Positions 36,974 through 45,075 of a DNA stretch of 64,000 nucleotides are shown piece after piece (position 1 is the first letter of the stretch; each line of letters opens with the position of its first letter). The notes beneath the pieces are model-generated. The model made no database searches. It worked only from the letters and a program-made list of their open reading frames with translations, and was not told where the DNA came from. This DNA is from Fibrobacterota bacterium (GTDB taxonomy: Bacteria; Fibrobacterota; Fibrobacteria; UBA11236): positions 186,001 to 250,000 of the forward strand of contig CANKII010000003.1 of the NCBI GenBank assembly GCA_947482115.1, given 5' to 3'. Both the position numbers and the translations under genes were made by a program.

Positions 36974-37870
36974 CTAGGATTCCTTCCTGTCCAATCCAAT
37001 GGGTTTTTCCTTGGCCAGATAAAACACCTTGGGTTTTGTCCCAACATGTTCCAAAAGCCTGTTGGCGCGCGGGCTGTCCGAGAGACGGGAAACCAGACTG
37101 TCTTCGTCATTCAAATCGCCGAAAATGATGGCTTCCGCCGGACAGGATTGGGCACAGGCCGGGAGCAATCGCACATCATCATCGGTGATTTCACGATCCT
37201 CGGCGCGGACCTTTTCCTTGAGATCCCGGATGCGATGCACGCAGAACGTGCACTTCTCCACCACGCCTCCGGGGCGCGTGGCCACATCGGGATTGAGAGC
37301 CTGCTTGTAAGTTTCGGGCCATTCGGGTTCCGCCCAGTTGAAGTAACGGCGGGAATAGGGACAGGCATTTTCGCAATAGCGGCAGCCGATGCAACGATCC
37401 CAGATTTGATCGACAATGCCTTCTTCCGTTTGAAAGGTGGCGTTGACCGGACAAACCTTGACGCAAGGTGGATTTTCACAATGCATGCAAGGCAATGGCG
37501 TCAATTGACCTTCGCCCTCCTGCCGCAACGGCAGCAGGGTCATCCAGTTGATTTCCGTTCCGTCTTTTTTCGGATCATCACCGGTGAAGGGGACGTTGTT
37601 TTCGACATGGCAGGCAACCACGCAGGAGCCGCAGCCGGAGCACAAGTCCAGATCGATGGCCATGCCCCACTTGCGTTTTTTCCCGTCCCCCACTTTTTCC
37701 CATTCCCCTTGCGGGGCTTTTTTCTTTTCCGATCCAAATGCGGATCCAATCCAGCCTGTGACGGCCGCGGCCCCCAGAAGTTTGAGAAATGATTTTCTCC
37801 CCAAACCTTCGGCGGGTTCGGAGATTTCCAGCATTTTATTTTCGGTGGAATCGGCGGGTTTCATGTTCAT
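36974..37870 (-). CDS. Four-cluster ferredoxin subunit (QrcC/ActB2-like), Tat-like signal
   Basis: 298 residues. The N-terminus has GLGRKSFLKLLGAAAVTGW, a twin-arginine-like signal with RK in place of RR. Four cysteine sets follow: CSGCGSCVVACH, CMHCENPPCVKVCP, CIGCRYCENACP, and CTFC with the late CAQSCP, as in PsrB/DmsB-type subunits. It relays electrons between the NrfD subunit and the molybdopterin-like or cytochrome subunits. The ATG overlaps the preceding gene's stop by 4 bp. In alternative complex III this domain is fused to ActB. Here it is separate, as in Qrc. Confidence 0.9.
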   Translation of the reverse strand: MNMKPADSTENKMLEISEPAEGLGRKSFLKLLGAAAVTGWIGSAFGSEKKKAPQGEWEKVGDGKKRKWGMAIDLDLCSGCGSCVVACHVENNVPFTGDDPKKDGTEINWMTLLPLRQEGEGQLTPLPCMHCENPPCVKVCPVNATFQTEEGIVDQIWDRCIGCRYCENACPYSRRYFNWAEPEWPETYKQALNPDVATRPGGVVEKCTFCVHRIRDLKEKVRAEDREITDDDVRLLPACAQSCPAEAIIFGDLNDEDSLVSRLSDSPRANRLLEHVGTKPKVFYLAKEKPIGLDRKES

Positions 37871-40263
37871 GCCCTTGTGATGCGAACGCGTGTGCTAAAG
37901 CGGGGGGAAAGCCCGCTCAAAGGATCGATATTCGCGGGAATCAGTCTCTTGGGATTCGCGCCTTTCCCCTTTGCAAATCTTCCCAACTGGGTGTGTCCGC
38001 TTCCCAGCGCCATCAGCGCCATGCTGGGCGACACGGTCACCGTGGGCAGGACGGATGCTTTTATTTTCCCAATCGGAGACTCGACCCAAACTTCGTCGCC
38101 CCGCTCAAGACCGAGCTTTTCCGCAGTGGATGGATGAACCTCCACCCACGAACGCCAGCTTTCCACGGCGCGGAGACCCTTTTGCAACCCTGCCAGTTCC
38201 CTCAGATAGGGAATGTTTGCTCCACTGCCGATGGCATAGGTGATATTCTTGTACGGCCTTAGCAGCAAGGGGAATTCCGCCTCCGTTCCGGTGAACGTGG
38301 GCTCCTCGGAATGAGGCAGACAAACGGATTGCATCCCGGGTTTGCCAATGTCGCGCAGGTATTCGTCCGGAGACTTTTTTTTGCCCTGTGCAATTTTCCG
38401 GATTTTGCTCTCGGCCATTTGCGAATAGAATTCGAATTTTTTGGAGGGTGTTTTAAACGCTTCCGCAAAATTTTCCCCGGGCGCGGATTCATCATTCCAG
38501 GCGCCCAGCTTGTTGAGTTTCTTGAGAAACGCTTCAGGATCGTCGGCGGCAATCGACCCGTTCCTGGCGTTGTAAAGACCGAGCATTCGTTCTTCCATCG
38601 CCTCCTTGAAATTCTTCCAGGGAAAACTTTCCCCGACGGAAGCCCCCAAGGCCTGGGCGATCTCGATCACGACGTCGCCCGTATTCTTGGATTTGTAAAG
38701 CGGTTCCACGACCGGTCTGCGAATGCCCATGGAAGAATTCGGACCCATGGCGGGAGGAGTCGCATCTTCCCAGCGCTCGAGATAGGTGTGATCGGGAAGA
38801 ATCAAATCGGCGGAAAAGGTGCTTTCATCCATGAACGGAGAAAAACTCACAATGAAAGGGATCTTATCGAAAGCCTTTTTAAACTGCTCAGGATCATTTT
38901 TGGTGTAAAGTGGATTGGAGTAATAGATTAGAAGCGCTTCAGTGGAATACGGATTTCCCGAAAGCACGCTTTCGGGAAATGCATCAACCACCGAGTTGGC
39001 CAGGGGATATTTTTCCAAACCTCTACCGTCCAGCGCGGGCTGTTGCAAACCGTGTTGGGCGATCGTATCGGGTTTTATTTGCGCCCAGTCCAGAACCGGC
39101 GCGCTTTTGTGACTGAAGAGTCCGCCCGGCCGTCCAATATTTCCCAGCAGCGCATTCAAAGCCAGGGCACAGCGTGCAATTTCCAATCCATTGGAAGTTG
39201 CGGCGGAACGGGCGTCCACCACCACCAGCGCAGGTTTTGAACCGGCCAACTCCCACGTCAAACGGTAGATGTCCTTTTCGGGAATGCCGGTGATTTCTGA
39301 AACCTTGTCCGAGGGATACTTTTCGAGCACGGACAAAAATTTGTCGAATCCATGGGTGTAGGAATTGATGAAATCCATGTCATGCAAGTTGGCTTTCACC
39401 AATTGATTGGCAATGCCCAACGCGAGAACATCGTAGGTTCCCACCTTGATGGGAATCCATTCATCGGATTCCTTGGCCGTCAGCGAATGATTCGCTTCGA
39501 CCTGCACGATTTTCGTGCGGCGCGTTTGATTTTCGCGTCGGGAAATACCCTGTGACCGCGCAAAATGAATTCCGTTGCAGGTCGATTCAAAAATTCCCGC
39601 GCCCAAACTCAGGATATAAGCACTATTTGCGGCATCATATCCCGGCAACTCGGATGATCCCATCATCAATTCCATTGCTTCAAAGAGCGTTCCATCATTG
39701 GTCGAAAGTGAGTCGAAGAAGTTCGGAGTGCCGTAGGATTTACAGAATCTCTCCAGCAAATCCCTCATGAAGCCGCGTTCACGTCCGCAAATCACGCTCA
39801 GTTTGTGCGACTCGGAATTATTCCGCAACGCTCCCAATTTGGCCGCGACTTCGGAATACGCCTCTTCCCAACTGATTTCCTTCCACTTTCCCGATCCCCT
39901 TTCACCGTCCCGTTTCAGAGGCGACTGGATGCGATCCGGATCGTAAAGCGTGAAAAGACCGGTTTGTCCCTTGGGACCCAGTTTTCCGCCCACTAAAAGT
40001 GAATTGGGATTTCCGTTGATCTTGACTGCGCGCCCCTCCACCACGCGAACCATGATGCCGCAATTGATGGGGCATTGACCGCAGGAGGATGCAATGGTTT
40101 TTTCCTCGCCGGCATACCACTTGTCGGATCCGGGAACAGGAATCTTGTCCTGTGAAATCGAATAAGGATCCTGCCGCTTGAAACAGGCCGTTAAAGCTCC
40201 GGCGGCAGCCAGCGCACCGGACGTTTTGAAAAAATTTCTGCGCGAGAGAGCTTTCGTGTCCAT
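37867..40263 (-). CDS. Molybdopterin-oxidoreductase-family subunit, altered cofactor sites (QrcB/ActB1-like)
   Basis: 798 residues from the ATG at 40263 (MDTKALSRRNFFKTSG), giving a proper Tat signal (SRRNFF) followed by a lipobox-like LTAC. The usual N-terminal [4Fe-4S] motif is incomplete: Cys61, Cys64 and Cys68 are present, but the fourth Cys, expected in the KLGPKGQ stretch, is Gly96. The region where catalytic relatives supply a Cys to Mo (PNFFDSLSTNDGTLFEAM) has none. This matches QrcB and ActB, family members used as structural or electron-transfer subunits without Mo catalysis. Catalysis with a Ser or Asp ligand cannot be excluded. Confidence 0.85.
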   Translation of the reverse strand: MDTKALSRRNFFKTSGALAAAGALTACFKRQDPYSISQDKIPVPGSDKWYAGEEKTIASSCGQCPINCGIMVRVVEGRAVKINGNPNSLLVGGKLGPKGQTGLFTLYDPDRIQSPLKRDGERGSGKWKEISWEEAYSEVAAKLGALRNNSESHKLSVICGRERGFMRDLLERFCKSYGTPNFFDSLSTNDGTLFEAMELMMGSSELPGYDAANSAYILSLGAGIFESTCNGIHFARSQGISRRENQTRRTKIVQVEANHSLTAKESDEWIPIKVGTYDVLALGIANQLVKANLHDMDFINSYTHGFDKFLSVLEKYPSDKVSEITGIPEKDIYRLTWELAGSKPALVVVDARSAATSNGLEIARCALALNALLGNIGRPGGLFSHKSAPVLDWAQIKPDTIAQHGLQQPALDGRGLEKYPLANSVVDAFPESVLSGNPYSTEALLIYYSNPLYTKNDPEQFKKAFDKIPFIVSFSPFMDESTFSADLILPDHTYLERWEDATPPAMGPNSSMGIRRPVVEPLYKSKNTGDVVIEIAQALGASVGESFPWKNFKEAMEERMLGLYNARNGSIAADDPEAFLKKLNKLGAWNDESAPGENFAEAFKTPSKKFEFYSQMAESKIRKIAQGKKKSPDEYLRDIGKPGMQSVCLPHSEEPTFTGTEAEFPLLLRPYKNITYAIGSGANIPYLRELAGLQKGLRAVESWRSWVEVHPSTAEKLGLERGDEVWVESPIGKIKASVLPTVTVSPSMALMALGSGHTQLGRFAKGKGANPKRLIPANIDPLSGLSPRFSTRVRITRA

Positions 40264-40280
40264 GGGATCCGGTTTCCCTT

Positions 40281-40841
40281 TTATTTGTGACATGTGGCGC
40301 AATCCTGTTTGACATTCTTTTCCTTGTGACATTCCATGCACTTGGACATGGTCAGATATCCGATGTCGGATTTCGTCACAGGTTTGGAAACCTTGCGCAT
40401 GTCCTGATGGCAATCCCAGCACTTCATTTCCGCGAAGCCGACATGCGCCCGGTGTGAGAAGTAAACGTGCCCGGGCAGCTTGTTGACCGTGACCCACTGT
40501 ATCTCCCTGCCCTCCTCCTCGTATTCCCGAACCTTGGGCTCGTCCGGATTTTTACCCTGCGGCTGGGAATGACAATCTGCACAATCCTTCATTTTGGGAA
40601 GACTGGCATGCACGCCCTTGGCCGCAAAGCGGTGGCAGTCCGTGCATTCCAGTTCTTCGGCCTTGATATGCGCCTGATGATCGAAAGCGAGCGGCTGCTT
40701 GACTTCCGCCCTTCCGGTCACAACGCTTGCGATTCTATCGCGCGTAGATTCGATTCCCTTGTTACACGCCTGATAGGTGAGGATGAAGCCCGCCACCATC
40801 AGGCATGAGACAACCAGTTTCTTGAAGGAGACGAAGCGCAT
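40281..40841 (-). CDS. Pentaheme cytochrome c, membrane anchored (ActA/QrcA-like)
   Basis: 186 residues. An N-terminal hydrophobic anchor (LVVSCLMVAGFILTYQAC) is followed by five CxxCH motifs: CTDCH, CADCH, CWDCH, CMECH and CATCH. The pattern FDHQAHIKAEELECTDCH is typical of the c7-like subunit ActA of alternative complex III. It would accept electrons from the iron-sulfur subunits and pass them to soluble periplasmic cytochromes. It sits 17 bp before the molybdopterin-family gene. Confidence 0.88.
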   Translation of the reverse strand: MRFVSFKKLVVSCLMVAGFILTYQACNKGIESTRDRIASVVTGRAEVKQPLAFDHQAHIKAEELECTDCHRFAAKGVHASLPKMKDCADCHSQPQGKNPDEPKVREYEEEGREIQWVTVNKLPGHVYFSHRAHVGFAEMKCWDCHQDMRKVSKPVTKSDIGYLTMSKCMECHKEKNVKQDCATCHK

Positions 40842-40851
40842 GATTTTAACC

Positions 40852-41301
40852 CTATTCGTCGGACGATGCTTTTTCCTTCTTACCGCCGCCGTCTTTTTTC
40901 TTGGGTGCGTCGAACTTCAAGGTGGTCAGCCATTCGGACATCGTCTTGAGTTCCTCGGGCGATCCCTTGAACTTTTTCTTGTGTTTGCGCCCTTCGACCT
41001 TCTCTTCCTTCATCAACCACTTGCTGAACCAGGCCGCATCGTGATCCTTGTCCTTGCCCGCATCGGACAGATCGGGGGGATCCACTTTTTTGCCGCCTTC
41101 AGACGCCTCTTCGTCCTCCTCGCCCTTGTCGGATTTGGCCTTGGCGATCTTCAAAGCATCAATGGCATGGCATTGTGTGCATTTGTTGTCGAGAAAAAGT
41201 TTCTGCCCGGCAGGAGCAGCTTCTGCAGCAACGGTTTTTGAAAAAGACAGGCACACAAAAAGCGCGCCGACAGTAAACAAAATCGATAGACTTCTCCACA
41301 T
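40852..41301 (-). CDS. Monoheme cytochrome c with charged insert
   Basis: 149 residues, signal peptide (ILFTVGALFVCLSFSKTVAA), one heme site CTQCH and a Lys/Asp/Glu-rich remainder, including a charged insert after the heme and a Lys-rich tail. Candidate axial Met residues are in WLMKEE and LKTMSEWL. It is the first gene of the Qrc/ACIII-like operon, comparable in position and type to the monoheme subunit ActE, and is probably the electron acceptor of the pentaheme subunit. Confidence 0.85.
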   Translation of the reverse strand: MWRSLSILFTVGALFVCLSFSKTVAAEAAPAGQKLFLDNKCTQCHAIDALKIAKAKSDKGEEDEEASEGGKKVDPPDLSDAGKDKDHDAAWFSKWLMKEEKVEGRKHKKKFKGSPEELKTMSEWLTTLKFDAPKKKDGGGKKEKASSDE

Positions 41302-41360
41302 GACGATTTTCCCTTTCGTTGTTGGATCCGCTTGATGCGAAACCTTGTGCAGGAGAGGGG

Positions 41361-41376
41361 AGCAAATATCGATCCA
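41361..41376 (-). promoter_or_regulatory. sigma-54 type -24/-12 promoter of the Qrc/ACIII-like operon
   Basis: The minus strand reads TGGATCGATATTTGCT, with exact GG-N10-GC spacing and a perfect -12 box. The predicted start near 41350 leaves a 49-nt leader. Confidence 0.7.
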
Positions 41377-41468
41377 TGCAGTTTTGATGATAAAAACGCG
41401 ATATTTTCAAGGATCTGTGGAAGTATTTGAGGCTTTCAAAGTGGATATGCGCAAAATGACCGAAGCGA

Positions 41469-41481
41469 TGGCAATTTGACA
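41469..41481. promoter_or_regulatory. Shared upstream element, quinol-complex copy
   Basis: TGGCA-ATT-TGACA on the plus strand, the cleanest inverted form of the element, centred about 100 bp upstream of the quinol-complex -24 box. Confidence 0.5.
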
Positions 41482-41587
41482 ATCGATTCAAAAATCCAAT
41501 TTTCAGGAATCATTTGTCCATCCGACAAAAGGTTCTCATGCCTGCCTTGTGCCTAATAATGATTTCGCTAATTCCGATCTTAAATGC

Positions 41588-41600
41588 TGCCGTTTTGACA
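41588..41600. promoter_or_regulatory. Shared upstream element, ric copy
   Basis: TGCCG-TTT-TGACA, centred about 101 bp upstream of the ric -24 box, nearly the same distance as at nosC and the quinol complex. Confidence 0.45.
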
Positions 41601-41693
41601 CGAAATCTGCCAGGAAGTCCGGTTTAGGCAGGCATCCATTCTCATTGCATTCAAAAATTCAGCCATTTGACTCAAAATCTTGCCGGCATAATT

Positions 41694-41709
41694 TGGTCTG
41701 ATTCTTGCA
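41694..41709 (+). promoter_or_regulatory. sigma-54 type -24/-12 promoter of ric-hemN
   Basis: TGGTCTGATTCTTGCA has a perfect -12 box and correct spacing, with a weaker -24 box. The predicted start near 41720 lies only about 5 nt before the ATG, so the transcript would be almost leaderless. Confidence 0.6.
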
Positions 41710-41724
41710 GACTTAATTCTCAAC

Positions 41725-42465
41725 ATGCTGTTTTCCAGTACTTCATCGCTTTGGGAATTGATCCAGCAGCGACCCGCCGTGGTGGAGTTTCTCGAGGCAT
41801 CGGGCAAACCCGTCTGGAATCAACTGGATTTGTCGGTGGATGCCTTTTGCCGTCAGGCGGGCGTTAAAACCGGATCCTGGCTGCGCGAAGCGGAATCGAT
41901 TCCCATTCCAAAACCGGATTCCATCTGGTCGCGGGAACCCTTGTACCGAATTGTGGATTATCTCGTCGCAGAGCATCGCGACTTTCGGAACAAGGATTTG
42001 ACCAGGATCGATTTTCTGCTCGATACCTACAGCGCGCCCATTTATCCCGACGTTTACCAGTTAAAACTGGCCTACCAATCCTTCAAGTCTTTCGAGGAAG
42101 GGCTTCTAGAACATATGAGCGAAGAGGAGGCACGGACTTTCCCGCATATCCTCCGTTTGGAAGCCTGCGAGAGAAACGCAACGCTTCTTCCGTTGACGCA
42201 CCGGCTTTCGGTAAAGACCTTCGCCATGAGCCAGGGGCATTTGGCGGAATCCCTTCTGGAAAAAATGATTGCGGAGATTATGGAAAACATCCGCAAACAT
42301 CGCGATCAGGAACGCGATGCGGTAACCACTGAAAAACTTTTCAGGGTACTGGAGAAGTTTCAACAGCGCCTGACCCGGCATGCCCGGATCGAAAACGAGA
42401 TTCTTTTCCCGCGTGCGATGGAAATTGAAAAACGCCTTTTAAAACGTCAAAATGTATCCGTGTGA
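41725..42465 (+). CDS. RIC/YtfE-like di-iron (hemerythrin-fold) protein
   Basis: 246 residues. The N-terminal part (LIQQRPAVVEFLEASG) resembles the ScdA/DUF542 domain but lacks its usual Cys pair. The rest is a four-helix hemerythrin-like domain with the ligand set expected for RIC proteins: His in LVAEHRDF, His and Glu in LLEHMSEEE, His in SQGHLAE, and the final LTRHARIENEIL. RIC (YtfE, ScdA, DnrN) repairs iron-sulfur centres damaged by NO or oxidants, which fits the nearby NO-producing pathway. No ribosome binding site precedes the ATG. It is followed by hemN after 20 bp. Confidence 0.8.
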   Translation: MLFSSTSSLWELIQQRPAVVEFLEASGKPVWNQLDLSVDAFCRQAGVKTGSWLREAESIPIPKPDSIWSREPLYRIVDYLVAEHRDFRNKDLTRIDFLLDTYSAPIYPDVYQLKLAYQSFKSFEEGLLEHMSEEEARTFPHILRLEACERNATLLPLTHRLSVKTFAMSQGHLAESLLEKMIAEIMENIRKHRDQERDAVTTEKLFRVLEKFQQRLTRHARIENEILFPRAMEIEKRLLKRQNVSV

Positions 42466-42485
42466 CGCATGGATGAAGGATGAAC

Positions 42486-43880
42486 ATGTCACGAAATAAA
42501 GAAACGCCGCAGGAAATGCTTTTAAAGTACGACGGATCCGTTCCGCGTTATACATCCTATCCACCTGCAAACTTCTTCACCCGGGATCCCGCAGATGTGG
42601 ATTACGAAGGAATGTTGCTTTCCTCCAATCAAACCGGCCCACGGAACATGTCCCTTTATTTTCACATCCCCTTTTGTCCCGGCCGTTGCCTCTTCTGCGG
42701 ATGCCACACCGAGATAGGCCGTCCCGGCGCCTTAATCAAAGATTATCTGGAAACGATTCACGAGGAATTTCATCTCCTCCTGCCTTATCTGGATCGCTCG
42801 AGACCGGTGACCCAAATTCACTTTGGGGGAGGAACACCCAATTCCGTTCCGCCCTTCCTTTTGGAAAAGCTTCTTCGAACGATCGCTTCAGAATTGGAGA
42901 TATCCCCCACTGCGGAAATCGCCATGGAATGCGACCCGTCTTTGATTCTCCTTCCCAAACTGGAAGAGTATCGGCGCATGGGATTCAACCGGCTCTCTTT
43001 CGGCATTCAGGATGTGAACCTGCGTGTTCTGCAATCCGTCAAACGCGAACCTTCGCGTATGCCCGAGAAGGAGCTTGTCCAAGCCTGTCATGCACTCGGT
43101 TTCAAAGGTGTCAATCTGGATCTCATTTATGGACTCCCTTTTCAAACTCCTGAATCCTTCAAGGAAACCCTGAACACCATCATCGAGGCAAATCCGGATC
43201 GCATCTCGCTTTTCCCCTACGCCCATGTACCCTGGGTGAAAGATCATCAGGCCGCCCTTCAGGCGTTTCCCATGCCGGACGCCACAACGCGGCTTCAAAT
43301 CGCGATGGAATCGCGCGAGACGCTTCTTCGAGCGGGATATGTGGCCATTGGCATGGATCATTTCGCCCGGCCGGATGATGATTTGGCCATCGCCCAACGT
43401 GAAGGGACGTTGCACAGGAATTTTCAGGGTTATTGTCCCTCTTTTAAAACCGGACAGGTTTATGCGATGGGGGCCTCAGGCATTTCCCAATTGCACCAAG
43501 GTTATTTTCAAAATGAAAAGGACCTTTCAACATACCGTACCCAGGTAAAGGCGGGCCGTCTCCCCATTCGGACCGCCTACCGCATGACACCCCGCGATCT
43601 TGTGGTAAGAGAGATCATCAATGCCTTGCTCTGTCAGGGTCAAGTGGATTTAAACCAAGCCCTTTCCGATCCGGAACTGGATGCGGAATGGAAGACATCA
43701 CTGGCCATGAACGGCCTTGAAAAACTGGCGTCCTTCATCGAGGATGGACTGGTTCTTGAGGACAACGGAGTGATCACGATACCTCCGGAAGGTATTCTTT
43801 TATCGCGTATGATTGCGGCGGCCTTCGACCCCAATCTTAAACAGGAAACCCTGCAGCCGCTTTACTCCAAGGCCCTTTAA
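42486..43880 (+). CDS. hemN: Oxygen-independent coproporphyrinogen III oxidase
   Basis: 464 residues. Radical SAM enzyme converting coproporphyrinogen III to protoporphyrinogen IX without oxygen. Typical HemN features are RYTSYPPANFF near the start, SLYFHIPFCPGRCLFCGC with the CxxxCxxC cluster motif, HFGGGTPN, RLSFGIQDVN and YLMGD-like GMDHFARPDD. I prefer the ATG at 42486, since GAAGGA ends five bases before it. An ATG at 42480 overlaps that site. Heme supply fits the many cytochromes in this window. Confidence 0.95.
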   Translation: MSRNKETPQEMLLKYDGSVPRYTSYPPANFFTRDPADVDYEGMLLSSNQTGPRNMSLYFHIPFCPGRCLFCGCHTEIGRPGALIKDYLETIHEEFHLLLPYLDRSRPVTQIHFGGGTPNSVPPFLLEKLLRTIASELEISPTAEIAMECDPSLILLPKLEEYRRMGFNRLSFGIQDVNLRVLQSVKREPSRMPEKELVQACHALGFKGVNLDLIYGLPFQTPESFKETLNTIIEANPDRISLFPYAHVPWVKDHQAALQAFPMPDATTRLQIAMESRETLLRAGYVAIGMDHFARPDDDLAIAQREGTLHRNFQGYCPSFKTGQVYAMGASGISQLHQGYFQNEKDLSTYRTQVKAGRLPIRTAYRMTPRDLVVREIINALLCQGQVDLNQALSDPELDAEWKTSLAMNGLEKLASFIEDGLVLEDNGVITIPPEGILLSRMIAAAFDPNLKQETLQPLYSKAL

Positions 43881-43884
43881 TTTC

Positions 43885-45075
43885 ATGAAATCTGAAAACG
43901 GAACAGCTTTGCCGGAATGGCAGGGTTTGGAACATTCTGACAATCGCTTACCTTTACCCGTAGTACTCCAAAATCTGGAAGCGCGGAAGACCATGTTACA
44001 GGATGCTTTTACCCAGGCGGATTACGCGATCAACATCACCGACCCTGCTGGTCGGCTGTTGCGGGTGAACCATGCCTATCTCAAGCTGTACAAATACGAC
44101 TCCGAGGATGAAGTTCTGGGGCAAACCCAGAAAATCATCCGATCGCCGTTGACACCCGACAGCCTGTACAAAGACATGTGGCAAACCATCTCCACAGGTC
44201 ACAGCTGGCGCGGGGATTTGATCAACAGGGCGCGCGATGGCAGCGATGTTCACATCCACCTCACCATTTCACCCATACGCCGTGAAAATGAAATCGTGGG
44301 CTACATGGGTTTCTCGCTGGATCGGGCCCAGCAAGTCATGCTCGAACGGCAGCTTTTGCACGCAAACAAGTTAATGGTACTGGGAACACTGGGCGCAGGC
44401 CTCGCGCATGAGCTGAACAATCCTCTTGCCAGCATTCTGCTCGATGCGGAATATCTGAAGGAAATTCTTTCCCATCCCGTAAATCCCACTGATCAAAAAC
44501 CCGCCCTCGAAGCGGCGGAATCGGTGATTCAAGGTGTGGAGCGCATGCGCCGCGTGCTGAAGCATCTCCTGCAGTATTCCAAAAAGGACCTGCCTACGGA
44601 AGCCACCAGCATTTCAATAAAGGAGTTGGCAGAAGATTCCTTCCTGTTCCTCGAACGCCAACTGGTAAACAGGGGCATTCAACTCGATCTGCAAATACCC
44701 GAGGATCTTTGGGTCAAGGGCATTCGCACACAGTTGGAATCGATTCTGCACAACCTCATCACCAACACCCGTGACGCTTTTGCAAACCGGGAAGAGGAGG
44801 GGAAGTACATTCTCATTTCAGGCAAGCGAAATGAACGCGGTCTGGTGGAAATTCTGTTTGAAGACAATGCCGGGGGAATCTCTCCGGAGAACATGGAAAA
44901 GATTTTTGACCCGTTCTTCACCACGAAAGACGGGCAGATGGGAACAGGACTGGGTCTTTCCATTTCCCGAAAAATCGTGGCCGATCATGGCGGAACCATT
45001 CAGTGCGAATCCAAAAACAGCCGCACCCGCTTTACCATTCTTTTGCCGGGTTCCAACCGGCCCGATTTTCGTTAA
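43885..45075 (+). CDS. PAS-containing NtrB-type sensor histidine kinase
   Basis: 396 residues with no membrane segment, so a soluble cytoplasmic sensor. A PAS domain (about 55-160: YAINITDPAGRLLRVN, YMGFSLDRAQQVM) is followed by HisKA with the phosphoryl His in GAGLAHELNNPLASIL, then the ATPase domain (NLITNTRDAF, DNAGGI, TGLGLSISRKIV). It starts 4 bp after hemN and ends overlapping, tail to tail, with the sigma-54 activator gene, so the two probably form one two-component system. The signal is unknown. A PAS domain would suit redox, oxygen or NO. Confidence 0.9.
   Translation: MKSENGTALPEWQGLEHSDNRLPLPVVLQNLEARKTMLQDAFTQADYAINITDPAGRLLRVNHAYLKLYKYDSEDEVLGQTQKIIRSPLTPDSLYKDMWQTISTGHSWRGDLINRARDGSDVHIHLTISPIRRENEIVGYMGFSLDRAQQVMLERQLLHANKLMVLGTLGAGLAHELNNPLASILLDAEYLKEILSHPVNPTDQKPALEAAESVIQGVERMRRVLKHLLQYSKKDLPTEATSISIKELAEDSFLFLERQLVNRGIQLDLQIPEDLWVKGIRTQLESILHNLITNTRDAFANREEEGKYILISGKRNERGLVEILFEDNAGGISPENMEKIFDPFFTTKDGQMGTGLGLSISRKIVADHGGTIQCESKNSRTRFTILLPGSNRPDFR

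Larger units (their letters stand above)
41302..41724. other. Divergent regulatory region between the quinol complex and ric operons
   Basis: 423 bp with two sigma-54 type promoters facing outward (41361-41376 on minus, 41694-41709 on plus) and two copies of the shared upstream element (41469-41481 and 41588-41600), each about 101 bp from its own -24 box. No gene is supported inside. Confidence 0.7.
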
